64,000 bases of DNA from Promethearchaeia archaeon (GCA_029856155.1 JAHQWL010000040.1:124001-188000), one strand, 5' to 3'; shown: positions 8,872 to 17,566, counted from the first letter of the stretch. A program made the numbers and translations. The notes: generated by a model from the letters alone, not told the origin.

Positions 8872-9546
8872 ATGAATCTTGGAGAGCATATAATAAATCC
8901 TACTAAGATTATTTGTGTTGGTACAAATTATATGGATCATATTAAAGAAACCAAATTAGATATCCCAAAAGAACCAGTTCTGTTTCCAAAAACATTAAAT
9001 TGCCTGGTTTCAAATAATAAGCCAATAATATATCCTAAATTTTTGTTTGATAATCGAAAATATAATAGAGTAGATTATGAAGTAGAGTTGGCTTTCATTA
9101 TAAAAGATAAATGTAAAAGTGTTCCAAAAGAAGAAGCATACAATTATATACTAGGTTATACAGTATTTAATGACATTACTGCGCGAAAAATGCAAGCGAA
9201 AGATATTGTTTCTAAATTGCCATGGTTTCGTTCTAAATCATTCGATACTTTTGGGCCAATTGGTCCAAGAATAGTTGATACTAATGAAATCAAAGATCCC
9301 CATACCTTAAATATCGAATTGAGGCTAAATGGAGAGATTAAACAATTTTCTAACACTAAGCATCTATTATTTAAAATTCCCAAACTTATAGAGTATATTT
9401 CAACATTTTTTACCCTTGAGCCTGGAGACATTGTAGCTACAGGAACACCAAGTGGAATTGGGCCTGTACAACCAGGCGATCTTATTGAAGCAACAATAGA
9501 AAAGATAGGAACTCTTACTAATAAAGTAGTTATGGAAGGTGAGTAA
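8872..9546 (+). CDS. Fumarylacetoacetate hydrolase family protein, copy 1
   Basis: A 224-residue FAH-family enzyme; members cleave acylpyruvates or decarboxylate oxaloacetate-like compounds using a divalent metal. Metal ligands are visible in YEVELAFII (Glu) and FNDITARKMQ (Asp), with the closing motif PGDIVATGTPSGIGP. The next gene is a near copy in direct tandem, and the two share most of these motifs word for word, so this is a local duplication. The substrate is not evident from context. Confidence 0.88.
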   Translation: MNLGEHIINPTKIICVGTNYMDHIKETKLDIPKEPVLFPKTLNCLVSNNKPIIYPKFLFDNRKYNRVDYEVELAFIIKDKCKSVPKEEAYNYILGYTVFNDITARKMQAKDIVSKLPWFRSKSFDTFGPIGPRIVDTNEIKDPHTLNIELRLNGEIKQFSNTKHLLFKIPKLIEYISTFFTLEPGDIVATGTPSGIGPVQPGDLIEATIEKIGTLTNKVVMEGE

Positions 9547-9549
9547 AAA

Positions 9550-10227
9550 ATTAATATCAAAATTGGAGAAAAAGAGATAAGTCCTACAAAAATAATTTGT
9601 TTGGGACGTAATTATGTAGATCATGCAAAGGAGATGAAAGCAGAAATACCAGAGAATCCAGTGTTCTTCGGAAAAACGATTAATACATTGGTGACTGATG
9701 GGAATCCAATTATCTATCCTAAAATACTGTATGAAACTCAAGAATTTAATCAAGTGGATCATGAAGTAGAATTAGCATTTATAATTTCTCAGAAATGTAA
9801 GAATATTCAAACTGAGTATGCTCATGAATATATTGAAGGTTACTCCATTTTTCTAGATATAACCGCTAGGAAAATGCAGATAAGTGATAGAAATATTAAT
9901 TTGCCATGGTATAGAAGCAAAAATTTCGATACGTTTGGGGTCATTGGCCCGAGAATCGTACCTTTTGGTGAGATTGAAGATCCTCATAATTTAAATATTG
10001 AATTAAAAGTTAATGGAGAAGTTCGTCAACAATCAAATACTAAATATATGATTTTTAAAATTCCAGAAATTTTAGCGTATCTTTCCAAATTTGTCACTTT
10101 AGTCCCAGGAGATATTGTTGCAACAGGTACACCTAGTGGAGTAAGCCCAATCCAACCCGGAGATGTTATTAAAGCCTCAATTGATCAAATTGGAACGATC
10201 ACACATAAAGTTATTTTGGGTGAATAA
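9550..10227 (+). CDS. Fumarylacetoacetate hydrolase family protein, copy 2, probable ATT start
   Basis: Tandem paralogue of the preceding gene, with HEVELAFIIS, FLDITARKMQ and PGDIVATGTPSGVSP. The first ATG, GTG or TTG in frame (TTG 9601) would remove the start of the fold. Aligned to copy 1 (MNLGEHIINPTK), the sequence INIKIGEKEISPTK begins at ATT 9550, three nt after the stop of copy 1. A GGTGA ribosome site (9538-9542), embedded in the last codons of copy 1, is placed as in rpl11. I therefore call a 225-residue protein with an AUU start, translationally linked to copy 1. Confidence 0.78.
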   Translation: MNIKIGEKEISPTKIICLGRNYVDHAKEMKAEIPENPVFFGKTINTLVTDGNPIIYPKILYETQEFNQVDHEVELAFIISQKCKNIQTEYAHEYIEGYSIFLDITARKMQISDRNINLPWYRSKNFDTFGVIGPRIVPFGEIEDPHNLNIELKVNGEVRQQSNTKYMIFKIPEILAYLSKFVTLVPGDIVATGTPSGVSPIQPGDVIKASIDQIGTITHKVILGE

Positions 10228-10338
10228 AGTTAAGGGATAATTATTCAGGCTAAAAAGAATTAAAACTTATTTTTTTTTATCAGAATTTATTTAAACAAGT
10301 ATTTTTATTATTTTCAGTAGTAGAATATTAGATATAGA

Positions 10339-11481
10339 ATGCCGAAAAAAGTATTAATAGCTTCTGAATCAGCTTATCGTAGGAATTTATTATCTGAAAT
10401 GCTTTCTTCACATGATAAAATAATTATAGCTGGTATTGCGCGAAATGGACAAGAAGTATTCAATATCATTAGAACGATAGAACTTGATGTGTTAATTCTC
10501 GATATTGAGTATGAAAATAAAGAATGGTTATAATCATTTAATCTTTTAATAGACCAATTCAATATTCCTACTATTGTGTTGACAGATACAAATCCGAAAA
10601 ACGTAAGTTCCTTTGAAATACCAATAATCCAAAAATCTTATGATTATATTGTTAAACCTAGTGGTATATGGAAAAATGTACTCCCAACTATCAAAGAAAA
10701 TCTAATTTCTAAAATTCGAATGATAGATCTCTCTAAAATACAGAAAATTGGCAGTAAATCGAGATTATTAAATAAGGATTCTGTAATTCAGCAAAGTCAG
10801 AAATTGAGAATAAGGAGTGAAATTCAATTAAATAAGATTTTAGAATCATCTTTAGAGGATAGAGCTGAAGAGTTCTTTTTAGAGATATCATCTATTACGA
10901 TAACAAGATTACCTACGCCAATTATTGTTATTGGTGCGAGTGTAGGTAGTCCTAGAACATTAAGAACAATTCTAAGTGAAATTCCTCCCAATTTTCCTGC
11001 ACCAATTTTAGTCGTCCAACATTTAAATCATCTTTTCATGCGTCAATTTGTGATGTCACTTAAGGATATTTGTAAAGTAAATGTAAAAATAGGTATAAAT
11101 TACGAAGAAATAAATCCCGGTACTATTTACTTTTCTCCAGGAGATAAACATATGCAGGTTACGGTTAAAAATGATAAACCTTTCATAAGAACTTTTGAAG
11201 GGGAACCAGTAAACTTCTGTAGACCTTCTGTAGATGTGTTATTTTATTCAACAGCACGTGTATATAAAGAAAAATCCCTTGGTATTTTGTTAACTGGAAT
11301 GGGAAGAGATGGAGTGGCGGGATTAAGAGCGATTAAAGAGGAGGGTGGAAAGACTATAGCAGAATCCAAAGAAACAAGTGTATTATATGGAATGCCTAAA
11401 GTAGCTGCTGAAACTGGAGTAGCAGATTTAATAATACCTAATTACCAGATAGTTAACGAAATGATCAGATTTATTAGTTAA
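10339..11481 (+). pseudogene. cheB: CheB-type methylesterase gene interrupted by in-frame TAA
   Basis: Chemotaxis methylesterase: N-terminal receiver domain, linker, C-terminal CheB domain. The receiver begins KKVLIASESAYRRN and contains DVLILDIEYE with the phospho-acceptor Asp. TAA 10531-10533 then interrupts it, and the frame resumes without any length change (NLLIDQFNIPTIVLTDT). The esterase half is intact with IGASVGSPRTL (Ser), VQHLNHLFM (His) and GILLTGMGRDG (Asp). Either the gene is decayed, the base is an assembly error, or the esterase half is made alone from TTG 10576. No other chemotaxis gene is in the window. Confidence 0.72.
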
Positions 11482-11513
11482 AATTTATTAAGGAAAACCA
11501 ACATTTTATCATA

Positions 11514-11699
11514 ATGAGCTCAGAAATTAGTGAAGAAGTTAAGAAAGAAATTTTTGACTTAATTTCGACTCCTGGAATTGAGATTGAAGATATTAGCGAA
11601 AAGGTAAACTTAGATTGTGATACAATTATGAATATTTTATCTGAAGAATACTTAAAACATGATTTGAATCATGGTCGTAGGCTATGTTGTAGATTTTAA
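11514..11699 (+). CDS. Small helical protein, possible helix-turn-helix
   Basis: A 61-residue acidic protein. The stretch IEIEDISEKVNLDCDTIMNIL (residues 19-39) has the spacing of a helix-turn-helix, and the tail HGRRLCCRF is basic with a CC pair. It lies 32 nt after the cheB-like gene and 200 nt before rpl11. I do not recognise a family; a DNA-binding role is only a suggestion. Confidence 0.45.
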   Translation: MSSEISEEVKKEIFDLISTPGIEIEDISEKVNLDCDTIMNILSEEYLKHDLNHGRRLCCRF

Positions 11700-11777
11700 T
11701 TTAATTCTGGAAAAATTTTTTAATGTTGTTTTATTCTAAAACTTACTAAGTTTAAAAAAATATTATTCTAAGAAACT

Positions 11778-11851
11778 TAGGACGCAAATTTGTGCGGTTT
11801 CAATATAATAAAAATATTGAAATGGAAATAAATTGTAATTTCGCGTTCCTA
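11778..11851 (+). ncRNA. Predicted structured RNA element upstream of rpl11
   Basis: The segment folds into a long hairpin. The lower stem TAGGA/TCCTA, CGC/GCG and AAATT/AATTT (13 pairs, with single bulged bases 11846 and 11842) encloses a 7/14-nt internal loop. A perfect 9-bp upper stem follows (TTTCAATAT 11798-11806 with ATATTGAAA 11814-11822) with a 7-nt loop. It ends 52 nt before the rpl11 ATG, so it may be an operon leader or a separate small RNA. No ACA box follows the stem, so it is not a clear H/ACA guide. Confidence 0.4.
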
Positions 11852-11903
11852 CCTTTTAGAATATTTTTTAAACCCAGATTTATTAAAAAAACGGTGAGAG
11901 TAT

Positions 11904-12471
11904 ATGAGTGAAAAAGGAAAAATTGTTGTAAAGGCTCTTGTGACTGGTGGGAGTGCTTATATTTAATAATCATTTCGATTAAACCCCAAATGCATCAGGA
12001 GGGCCGCCTATTGCATAAAGCGTATCGCTTTTGTCAAATTAAGGTAAAGGTCCCTCCGTAGGCCCCACGGGCATAAATATAAAAGACGTGGTCGACGAAA
12101 TCAACAAGCAGACACAGGTATTTAGGGGGTTAACGGTACCCGTTAGAATTGAATGCGATCCAGAGACAAAGCAATTTGAAATCTTCATTGAAACGCCTTC
12201 TACAGCATCATTATTACTGAAAGAAGTTGGTGTTGAAAAAGGGAGTTCTAGTTGTTCAGAAACAAAAATAGGAAATTTGACACTTGATCAAGTTCAAAAC
12301 GTAGTGAAGGCTAAAACAGATAAATTTTTGGATAAAACAATTAAAGCAGGTATAAAAACAGTGTTAGGTACAGCATTATCAGTGGGGTTAACGGTAGAAG
12401 GGCAAGATCCAAGAGCAATCCAAAAAAAAATAGATAATGGGGAATTTGATGATATCATAAGAGGTGATTAA
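11904..12471 (+). CDS. rpl11: Ribosomal protein L11 (uL11), gene with two BHB introns
   Basis: Stalk-base protein that binds 23S rRNA at the GTPase centre. Three exons, 11904-11953, 11991-12011 and 12048-12471, join to 164 codons. The spliced N-terminus reads TGGSASGGPPIGPSVGPTG, the residue-for-residue equivalent of the universal GGKA-x-x-GPPLGPALGPLG segment that no known L11 lacks. Unspliced, translation stops at TAA 11964 and, in the second insert, at TAA 12016, with a frame change between exons 1 and 2. The ATG has GGTGA at 11893-11897 with 6-nt spacing. The rest of the protein is ordinary and the downstream L1-L10-L12 genes are intact, arguing against a pseudogene. Confidence 0.88.
11954..11990 (+). 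other. BHB intron 1 of rpl11 (37 nt)
   Basis: Central helix UGGG (11948-11951) pairs with CCCA (11985-11988). Bulges are AGU (11952-11954) and AAU (11989-11991), each cut after its second base. The inner part contains a six-pair hairpin UUUAAU/AUUAAA (11962-11967 with 11978-11983). The length is 1 mod 3, which exactly repairs the frame. The junction codon AG|T keeps Ser, giving GGSASGG. The outer helix is weak. Confidence 0.8.
12012..12047 (+). other. BHB intron 2 of rpl11 (36 nt)
   Basis: Central helix GCCU (12006-12009) pairs with AGGU (12042-12045). Bulges are AUU (12010-12012) and AAA (12046-12048). The outer helix GGGCC (12001-12005) pairs with GGUCC (12049-12053), one pair being G-U. 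The inner hairpin is AAAGCG/CGCUUU (12017-12022 with 12026-12031). Cutting after the second base of each bulge gives AT|A, an Ile codon, and the protein GPPIGPSVGP. It also removes TAA 12016. Confidence 0.85.
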
Positions 12472-12477
12472 GAAAAT

Positions 12478-13206
12478 TTGAAAGTCGATGATAAATTATT
12501 AAAGAAATCGTTAAACGCTGCTATTAATTTTTCTATAATGAAGAAAGAAGGATTTAAAGAAAAAGTTAGGAAATTCGACGAGTCTATTGATCTCATAATT
12601 AATATTAAAGATATTAACTTAAACGATCCAAAAAACAGAATTGATAAAGAAATTATCTTATCAAATGAAGTAGTTTCAAATGATAAGCCTAGTATTTGTG
12701 TAATTGCGTCAGATGAGATTTTACTAGAGGCGAAAAAACTTGGGATAGACACTCTAGATTCCAGCGGTTTGATTAATTTGAATAATGAAGAGAAAAAATA
12801 TAAGAAAAAATTTGCCAAAAAATATGAATATTTTGTTGTAGAAGATAAAATGATGAGAGATGTTGCTCGATACTTAGCAAGATTTCTTGGTCCAGTTGGT
12901 AAAATGCCAAAACCTTTCCCTACAGGATATGGGATCATTTCCAGCCCAGAAGATTTAAACGTCGCTTATGAGCGATATAAAAAAATAATTAGGATTCAAA
13001 TGAAAAAGCAACCAATTATTTTCGCTAAAATCGGTAAAAAATCTCTGGACAGGGAGAAGTTATATGAAAATATTAAGGTTGTAGTGAATTTTATTGCTGA
13101 TCAAATGCCACATAAATTTAACAACTTTAAATCTATGTATCTTAAATCTACAATGGGAAAACCCGTGAAAGTGACAGAAGAGTTCCTAAAAAGTATTGAG
13201 GTGTGA
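12478..13206 (+). CDS. rpl1: Ribosomal protein L1 (uL1)
   Basis: L1-stalk protein of the large subunit; in archaea and bacteria it also represses its own operon by binding a leader RNA that mimics its rRNA site. The 242-residue protein has the expected LGPVGKMPKPFPTGYG region and the closing KSMYLKSTMGKPVKV segment. It starts with TTG, 6 nt after rpl11, with GAGGTGA just upstream inside the rpl11 end. No leader copy of the L1 target was confidently recognised. Confidence 0.95.
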   Translation: MKVDDKLLKKSLNAAINFSIMKKEGFKEKVRKFDESIDLIINIKDINLNDPKNRIDKEIILSNEVVSNDKPSICVIASDEILLEAKKLGIDTLDSSGLINLNNEEKKYKKKFAKKYEYFVVEDKMMRDVARYLARFLGPVGKMPKPFPTGYGIISSPEDLNVAYERYKKIIRIQMKKQPIIFAKIGKKSLDREKLYENIKVVVNFIADQMPHKFNNFKSMYLKSTMGKPVKVTEEFLKSIEV

Positions 13207-13210
13207 AATA

Positions 13211-14104
13211 ATGATTAAAAAAAAACATATACCACAATGGAAGATAGATGAAATTAATCATTTAATTGATTTATTTAAAAATTATAAGAACATCGCTGTA
13301 ATCGATGTTGCTCATATAAACGATATGCAATTTCAAACAATGAGGAAAATTTTGAGAGAAAAAGCAATATTTAGGATGTCTAAAAAATCACTTCAATTAC
13401 GAGCAATAGAAGGGTTTAAAAGTGAAGCTAAAAAGAAAAACTTAGATGAATTTGCAAATCATATTCCTGGACAATCTAGTCTTGTATTTACAAATATTGA
13501 TCTTTTTGAATTAAAAAAGATATTTCTTGAAAATGAGTGGATGGTACCAGCAAAACCCAATGAAGTTACTCCCGTAGATATATGGGTTCCAGCGGGTGAT
13601 ACTGGTTTGCCCACAGGACAAGTAATTAGTGAATTGAATATGACATTGCGATTACCAACGAGAATTATGAATGATACGATACACGTTCGTGAAGATACAA
13701 GAACCCATAAAGCTGGTGATGTAGTTAATGTTAAGCAAGCAGCAGTTTTAAAAAAGTTGGGAATTACACCAATAGAATCATTGATAAGAATTCACTTTGC
13801 GTGGAGCGACGGTGAAATAATCCCTGAAGAAATCTTATATATGGATATGGTAAAATTCAGACATGATGTTGCGAGAGCTTATAGAGAGGCACTAGGAATT
13901 CTTTTTGACATGCCATTCTATTCAGAGGAAATGACGGATGAATATATTCGGAAAGCTGTATCTGAATGTAATACAATAGAAGCAATGATCTTTGGAGAGG
14001 GGATCAAGTTATCAGCTGAACCAGAATCTAAAGTTGAAGAAAAAGAGGCTGAAGAGGAACCCGAGGAGGAAGAAGAAGTTGGTATTGGAGGTCTTTTTGG
14101 ATAA
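13211..14104 (+). CDS. rpl10: Ribosomal protein L10 (P0, uL10)
   Basis: Stalk organiser that anchors L12 dimers to L11 and 23S rRNA. I choose ATG 13211 (MIKKKHIPQWKIDEINHL), preceded by GAGGTG, rather than upstream alternatives; the upstream sequence overlaps the L1 stop. The archaeal/eukaryal insertion domain (about residues 110-190) and a charged C-terminal tail of Glu/Lys ending EEVGIGGLFG are present. That tail matches the factor-binding tail of L12. The gene is part of the L11-L1-L10-L12 run. Confidence 0.95.
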   Translation: MIKKKHIPQWKIDEINHLIDLFKNYKNIAVIDVAHINDMQFQTMRKILREKAIFRMSKKSLQLRAIEGFKSEAKKKNLDEFANHIPGQSSLVFTNIDLFELKKIFLENEWMVPAKPNEVTPVDIWVPAGDTGLPTGQVISELNMTLRLPTRIMNDTIHVREDTRTHKAGDVVNVKQAAVLKKLGITPIESLIRIHFAWSDGEIIPEEILYMDMVKFRHDVARAYREALGILFDMPFYSEEMTDEYIRKAVSECNTIEAMIFGEGIKLSAEPESKVEEKEAEEEPEEEEEVGIGGLFG

Positions 14105-14179
14105 AAAATTAAGATTTTTTGAAATTTTACTTAAAATTACTAATATTAAGATAAAAAAATAAAAAAGAGGTTAAATTTT

Positions 14180-14470
14180 ATGGAAAGTATTTACGCTGCC
14201 TTATTATTACATAAAGCTGGAGGAAAAATTAACGAAGCGAATGTACAAAAGGTATTAACTGCCGCAGGTGCGAAAGTTGATAAAGATCAAATCGTTAAAT
14301 TAATTGCTGGATTAAAGGAAGCAGATATTGATGAAATTATAAAATCTGCTGGGTCTATGCCGGTAATTGCAGCTCCTGCTGGAGGAAAAACTGAAAAAAA
14401 GCAGGAAAAAAAGCAGGAAAAAGAAGAAGAAGTCGAAGAAGAGCCTACGGGGATTGGATCCCTTTTTTAA
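14180..14470 (+). CDS. rpl12: Ribosomal protein L12 (P1/P2 type)
   Basis: Archaeal acidic stalk protein, 96 residues: helical dimerisation domain (1-60, MESIYAALLLHKAGGKINE), an alanine/glycine hinge, a Lys/Glu tail and the C-terminal GIGSLF that contacts translation GTPases. A ribosome site GAGGT stands 9 nt before ATG. It is the last gene of the stalk operon. Confidence 0.95.
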   Translation: MESIYAALLLHKAGGKINEANVQKVLTAAGAKVDKDQIVKLIAGLKEADIDEIIKSAGSMPVIAAPAGGKTEKKQEKKQEKEEEVEEEPTGIGSLF

Positions 14471-14842
14471 GCACACTAAGAAACAATTCCTTAACTGAGA
14501 AAGCAATTTGGCAAATAAAATAATAAATATTAATAAAAAAATAACAGAAAAGGAAGATTTATATAAACCGATTTTAATTTTAAATTAAATCGTTAGAATT
14601 TTATTTAATTAATTTTGGTTTTTATAACATAAACGACAGATATTTTTTTATTTACTTTTTTTGTATTTTATAATTTTACTGTAAATAAGTAAATCATTAT
14701 CATATTAGATACATCATTAAATCGCAAACTTTTTTTAAAATTCTATTTTTTTAAAATTACACTTCAAATTTAAGAATTTGATATTAATAACATAGTGCAA
14801 TTATCACCAAATATTCAAAAAAACTTACGTTGCTGATTAAAT
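14471..14842 (+). promoter_or_regulatory. Gene-free spacer with a TATA-like promoter before secY
   Basis: 372 nt without an open frame I can support. A clear archaeal promoter core lies at 14551-14566: purine-rich GGAAGA followed by TTTATATAA. Transcription would be expected to start near 14590, leaving a 5' leader of about 250 nt ahead of secY, or making a small RNA. The remainder is A/T-rich with T-runs that could end the stalk operon transcript. Confidence 0.4.
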
Positions 14843-16330
14843 ATGGCTGGAAAGTTCCTTAAATTCTTCACACCATTCGTAAAAGCAATGCCGGAAATCA
14901 AACAGCCGCAGCGTGAGGTTAGTTTTAAAGAAAAATTCATTTGGACAGCGGTTGTACTTATTATTTATTTAATATTAAGTAATATTCCTCTATACGGTGT
15001 AAACCTTGCAGAATCAACTGATTATTTCTATTGGTTAAGAGTTATTCTTGCTAGTCAGAGAGGAACATTGACGGAATTAGGTATAGGTCCGATAGTCACA
15101 GCGGGTCTTATTATGCAATTGCTTCTAGGGTCTAAAATAATCAATGTAAATATGGCTGATCCATATGATAGAGCTATGTTTAGTGGAGCTCAAAAAGTGA
15201 TGGCAGTGTTTTTAACCATTTTCAATGCTATAGCATATATTGCGGGAGGAGCATTTGGAAAATTAGGAGGCGCTGATGGAATAGGTATACAGGGAGCATT
15301 TTTTATTTTCTTTCAATTACTATTTGCGGGAATAATTATAATATTATTAGATGAATTGCTTCAAAAGGGATGGGGTCTTGGCAGCGGAGTTTCCTTATTT
15401 ATAGCAGCAGGGGTTGCAGGTCAAATATTTTGGAATTGTTTCAGCTGGGTTCCAGCTCAAGATAATCTTCCTAGAGGGGTTGTTATCGCTTTCTTTACCG
15501 TGTTATTTGATGGAAAATCTAGCACAAATCTAGGGCAGATTTTATTAAGAGGTCCCTTTCCCTCGTTAGTTGGTATAATTACCACCGTCACTATCTTTCT
15601 TTTAGTGATTTGGTTTGAATCTACACGCATTGAAATCCCACTTGCATATCGAGGCTATCGAGGTTTTAAAGGGAAATATCCGATGAAATTGCTTTATGTT
15701 TCAAATATTCCTGTAATTTTGGTTAATGCATTATATGCCAACGTTTTATTCTTTGGGCAATTGTTCGCGGGTCCGTATTCAGGAATACGAGCTAGTAATG
15801 GTGGATTGATTGATGATTTTTGGGTTAATTTAATAGGTATATTCAAAATTGAAGAAGGGACCGGTACTGTGGGAGGAAACCAACTTATACCTACATCTGG
15901 GTTGATATATTTACTTACTCCGCCATTGGGAATTGATCAAGTGGCATCAGATCCATTCCGTGCAATCTTTTATCTGGTAGTATTTATTTTTCTTTGCATA
16001 TTGCTCGGCCGAGTTTGGGTTGAAGTTTCGGGTCTTTCGCCCAGAGATATCGCAGATCAAATAATAGATTCAAAGATGCAGGTTCCCGGGTTCAGGAGCT
16101 CAGCGAAAATAATCGAGCGAATTTTAAAAAGGTACATCCCGACTTTGGTGATTTTAAACGGAATCATTATCGCGGTGTTAAGTTTTACTGCAGATACGTT
16201 AAGGGCTCTAACTTCAGGCACGGGATTACTAATTGCTATAGGAATTATCCATAATTATGCCGAGACAATCAGTAAAGAGCTAGCTGCGAGTCAGTATCCA
16301 GGCATGCGTGCAATGCTTGGAATGGATTAA
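14843..16330 (+). CDS. secY: Preprotein translocase SecY/Sec61-alpha
   Basis: Central channel of the Sec translocon, 495 residues with ten membrane helices. The plug and helix 2 region LRVILASQRGTLTELGIGPIV and the conserved ESTRIEIPLAYRGYRGF cytoplasmic loop are clear. The archaeal C-terminus GTGLLIAIGIIHNYAETISKE is present. There is no strong ribosome site before the ATG, suggesting a short or unusual leader. In most archaea secY ends the spc operon after L15; here L15 is 22 kb away on the other strand. Confidence 0.95.
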   Translation: MAGKFLKFFTPFVKAMPEIKQPQREVSFKEKFIWTAVVLIIYLILSNIPLYGVNLAESTDYFYWLRVILASQRGTLTELGIGPIVTAGLIMQLLLGSKIINVNMADPYDRAMFSGAQKVMAVFLTIFNAIAYIAGGAFGKLGGADGIGIQGAFFIFFQLLFAGIIIILLDELLQKGWGLGSGVSLFIAAGVAGQIFWNCFSWVPAQDNLPRGVVIAFFTVLFDGKSSTNLGQILLRGPFPSLVGIITTVTIFLLVIWFESTRIEIPLAYRGYRGFKGKYPMKLLYVSNIPVILVNALYANVLFFGQLFAGPYSGIRASNGGLIDDFWVNLIGIFKIEEGTGTVGGNQLIPTSGLIYLLTPPLGIDQVASDPFRAIFYLVVFIFLCILLGRVWVEVSGLSPRDIADQIIDSKMQVPGFRSSAKIIERILKRYIPTLVILNGIIIAVLSFTADTLRALTSGTGLLIAIGIIHNYAETISKELAASQYPGMRAMLGMD

Positions 16331-16538
16331 ATCCATAGTTAAATAGAAAATCACTGATGAAGATTACAGGCAAGAAATAATACTTTAATTCAGATAAAGA
16401 TTATCTTATCGTCTCAAATTATTTGTGCTACATTTTAAACATTTATTTTAGAGATTCATTCCTCTATAAAGAGAAAAAATTTCAAAAGAACAAGACAACA
16501 ACAATTATATTAAAAAAAAAGCCCTAAATATTCTTAAC

Positions 16539-17114
16539 CTAATAAATTAGGAATTTATTATAGACACACATAGTCATAAAGTCGTCAACATCTTGCTGTG
16601 TATCTCCAAAAATTTTCACTGTGTGTCCAGAATCAGTTTTTTGAATGTCAACCCGAAATCCAGATTGAAGTGCAATACGTTCAATCATCATAGATTCAAT
16701 TTTTGAATTATGTCCTTCTAGATGATGCTCTGCAAAATGATCTCCTTTAGCTAATGTACGACAATGTCCTACTTGGCATGATTTCTCCTCTCCCCTTTGA
16801 TTTCTATAAGTGCAATGTCCCATATCGGACTCTGGTTTTTCCAACAAGGTTACAACTCCACTACCTGCTGTCTCGATAAAACAAAATATCAAATCACCAA
16901 TTTCAGCATTTTTTATTAAGTCGAGCGCAAGTTGTTTATGTAATTTGGATAAAAACTTACTATATTTCATTTCCTCTTGAATTGGAGGGCACGCTTGACT
17001 GAGTAGGGACTTTGCGGTCTCTTTATCTTGATTTACCCAACTAGCCAAAACCCACAATATTTGATGATTCAATTTAAAGTTCTTGGCATTGATAAGTCTC
17101 CTGAACCTGATCAA
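16539..17114 (-). CDS. Uncharacterised Cys/His-containing protein
   Basis: A 191-residue protein with mixed alpha/beta character. It has one notable segment, GHCTYRNQRGEEKSCQVGHC followed by HFAEHHLEGH (residues ~96-135), where three Cys and four His could bind metal. The C-terminal half alternates hydrophobic strands and ends TMCVYNKFLIY. It starts with TTG and its first codons overlap the start of the divergent gene at 17064, so one of the two starts may lie further in. I do not recognise the family. Confidence 0.5.
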   Translation of the reverse strand: MIRFRRLINAKNFKLNHQILWVLASWVNQDKETAKSLLSQACPPIQEEMKYSKFLSKLHKQLALDLIKNAEIGDLIFCFIETAGSGVVTLLEKPESDMGHCTYRNQRGEEKSCQVGHCRTLAKGDHFAEHHLEGHNSKIESMMIERIALQSGFRVDIQKTDSGHTVKIFGDTQQDVDDFMTMCVYNKFLIY

Positions 17115-17399
17115 ACAGTTTCTGTTGAGACCCTAGTTATTTGGTTATTTTTTATAACAGGTTCTCTTGCATCGTTTTATTTGCTTTATATTTCAGCTAA
17201 GATATTAAAGCAGAAGCTACGAGATAAACGAAATCTTATCAATTTTTTAAATAATATTGAAGGATTAAAACTGTTTAAGAAGGAATTAGTTAAACGATTT
17301 AGGAATGTTGAAAACCTTAGAAAAGCATCAAAAGAAGAGATTGCTCAAATTGTTGGAAAAAAATTAGCTAATAAAATCTATTTATCTTTAGTTAGCTAG
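17064..17399 (+). CDS. Membrane-anchored helix-hairpin-helix protein
   Basis: From ATG 17064 the product has one membrane segment (LVIWLFFITGSLASFYLLYI), a basic linker, and a C-terminal region matching a tandem helix-hairpin-helix of the UvrC/RuvA kind: NNIEGLKLFKKELVKRF, then KASKEEIAQIVGKKLANKI. Such motifs bind DNA backbone non-specifically. Joining a membrane anchor to a DNA-binding HhH pair is unusual. The gene precedes the DUF106 gene on the same strand. Confidence 0.5.
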   Translation: MIQFKVLGIDKSPEPDQTVSVETLVIWLFFITGSLASFYLLYISAKILKQKLRDKRNLINFLNNIEGLKLFKKELVKRFRNVENLRKASKEEIAQIVGKKLANKIYLSLVS

Positions 17400-17566
17400 A
17401 TTAGATTTAGACTAATAGTAAAATAAGTCGAAGAAAGCGTTATTTGTATTAAAAAAATCTTATATTTTCTCAATTAATTAGAATATTTTAAAATTTTAGA
17501 TAGGTTTTTCTGAAAAGAACCTCATCTGAAAAGTTTATTACAATTTTAATATAATTAAATATTGAT

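Noticed and set aside
10525..10580. BHB intron or selenocysteine at the cheB interruption
   Set aside because: No extra length in the receiver domain, and the codon is TAA, not TGA.
11778..11851. H/ACA guide RNA
   Set aside because: Stem and pocket shape fit, but no ACA (ANA) box follows the lower stem on either strand.
11904..12060. rpl11 as a pseudogene or assembly error
   Set aside because: Two inserts both fold as strict BHB introns whose removal restores the universal L11 sequence, and the rest of the operon is intact.
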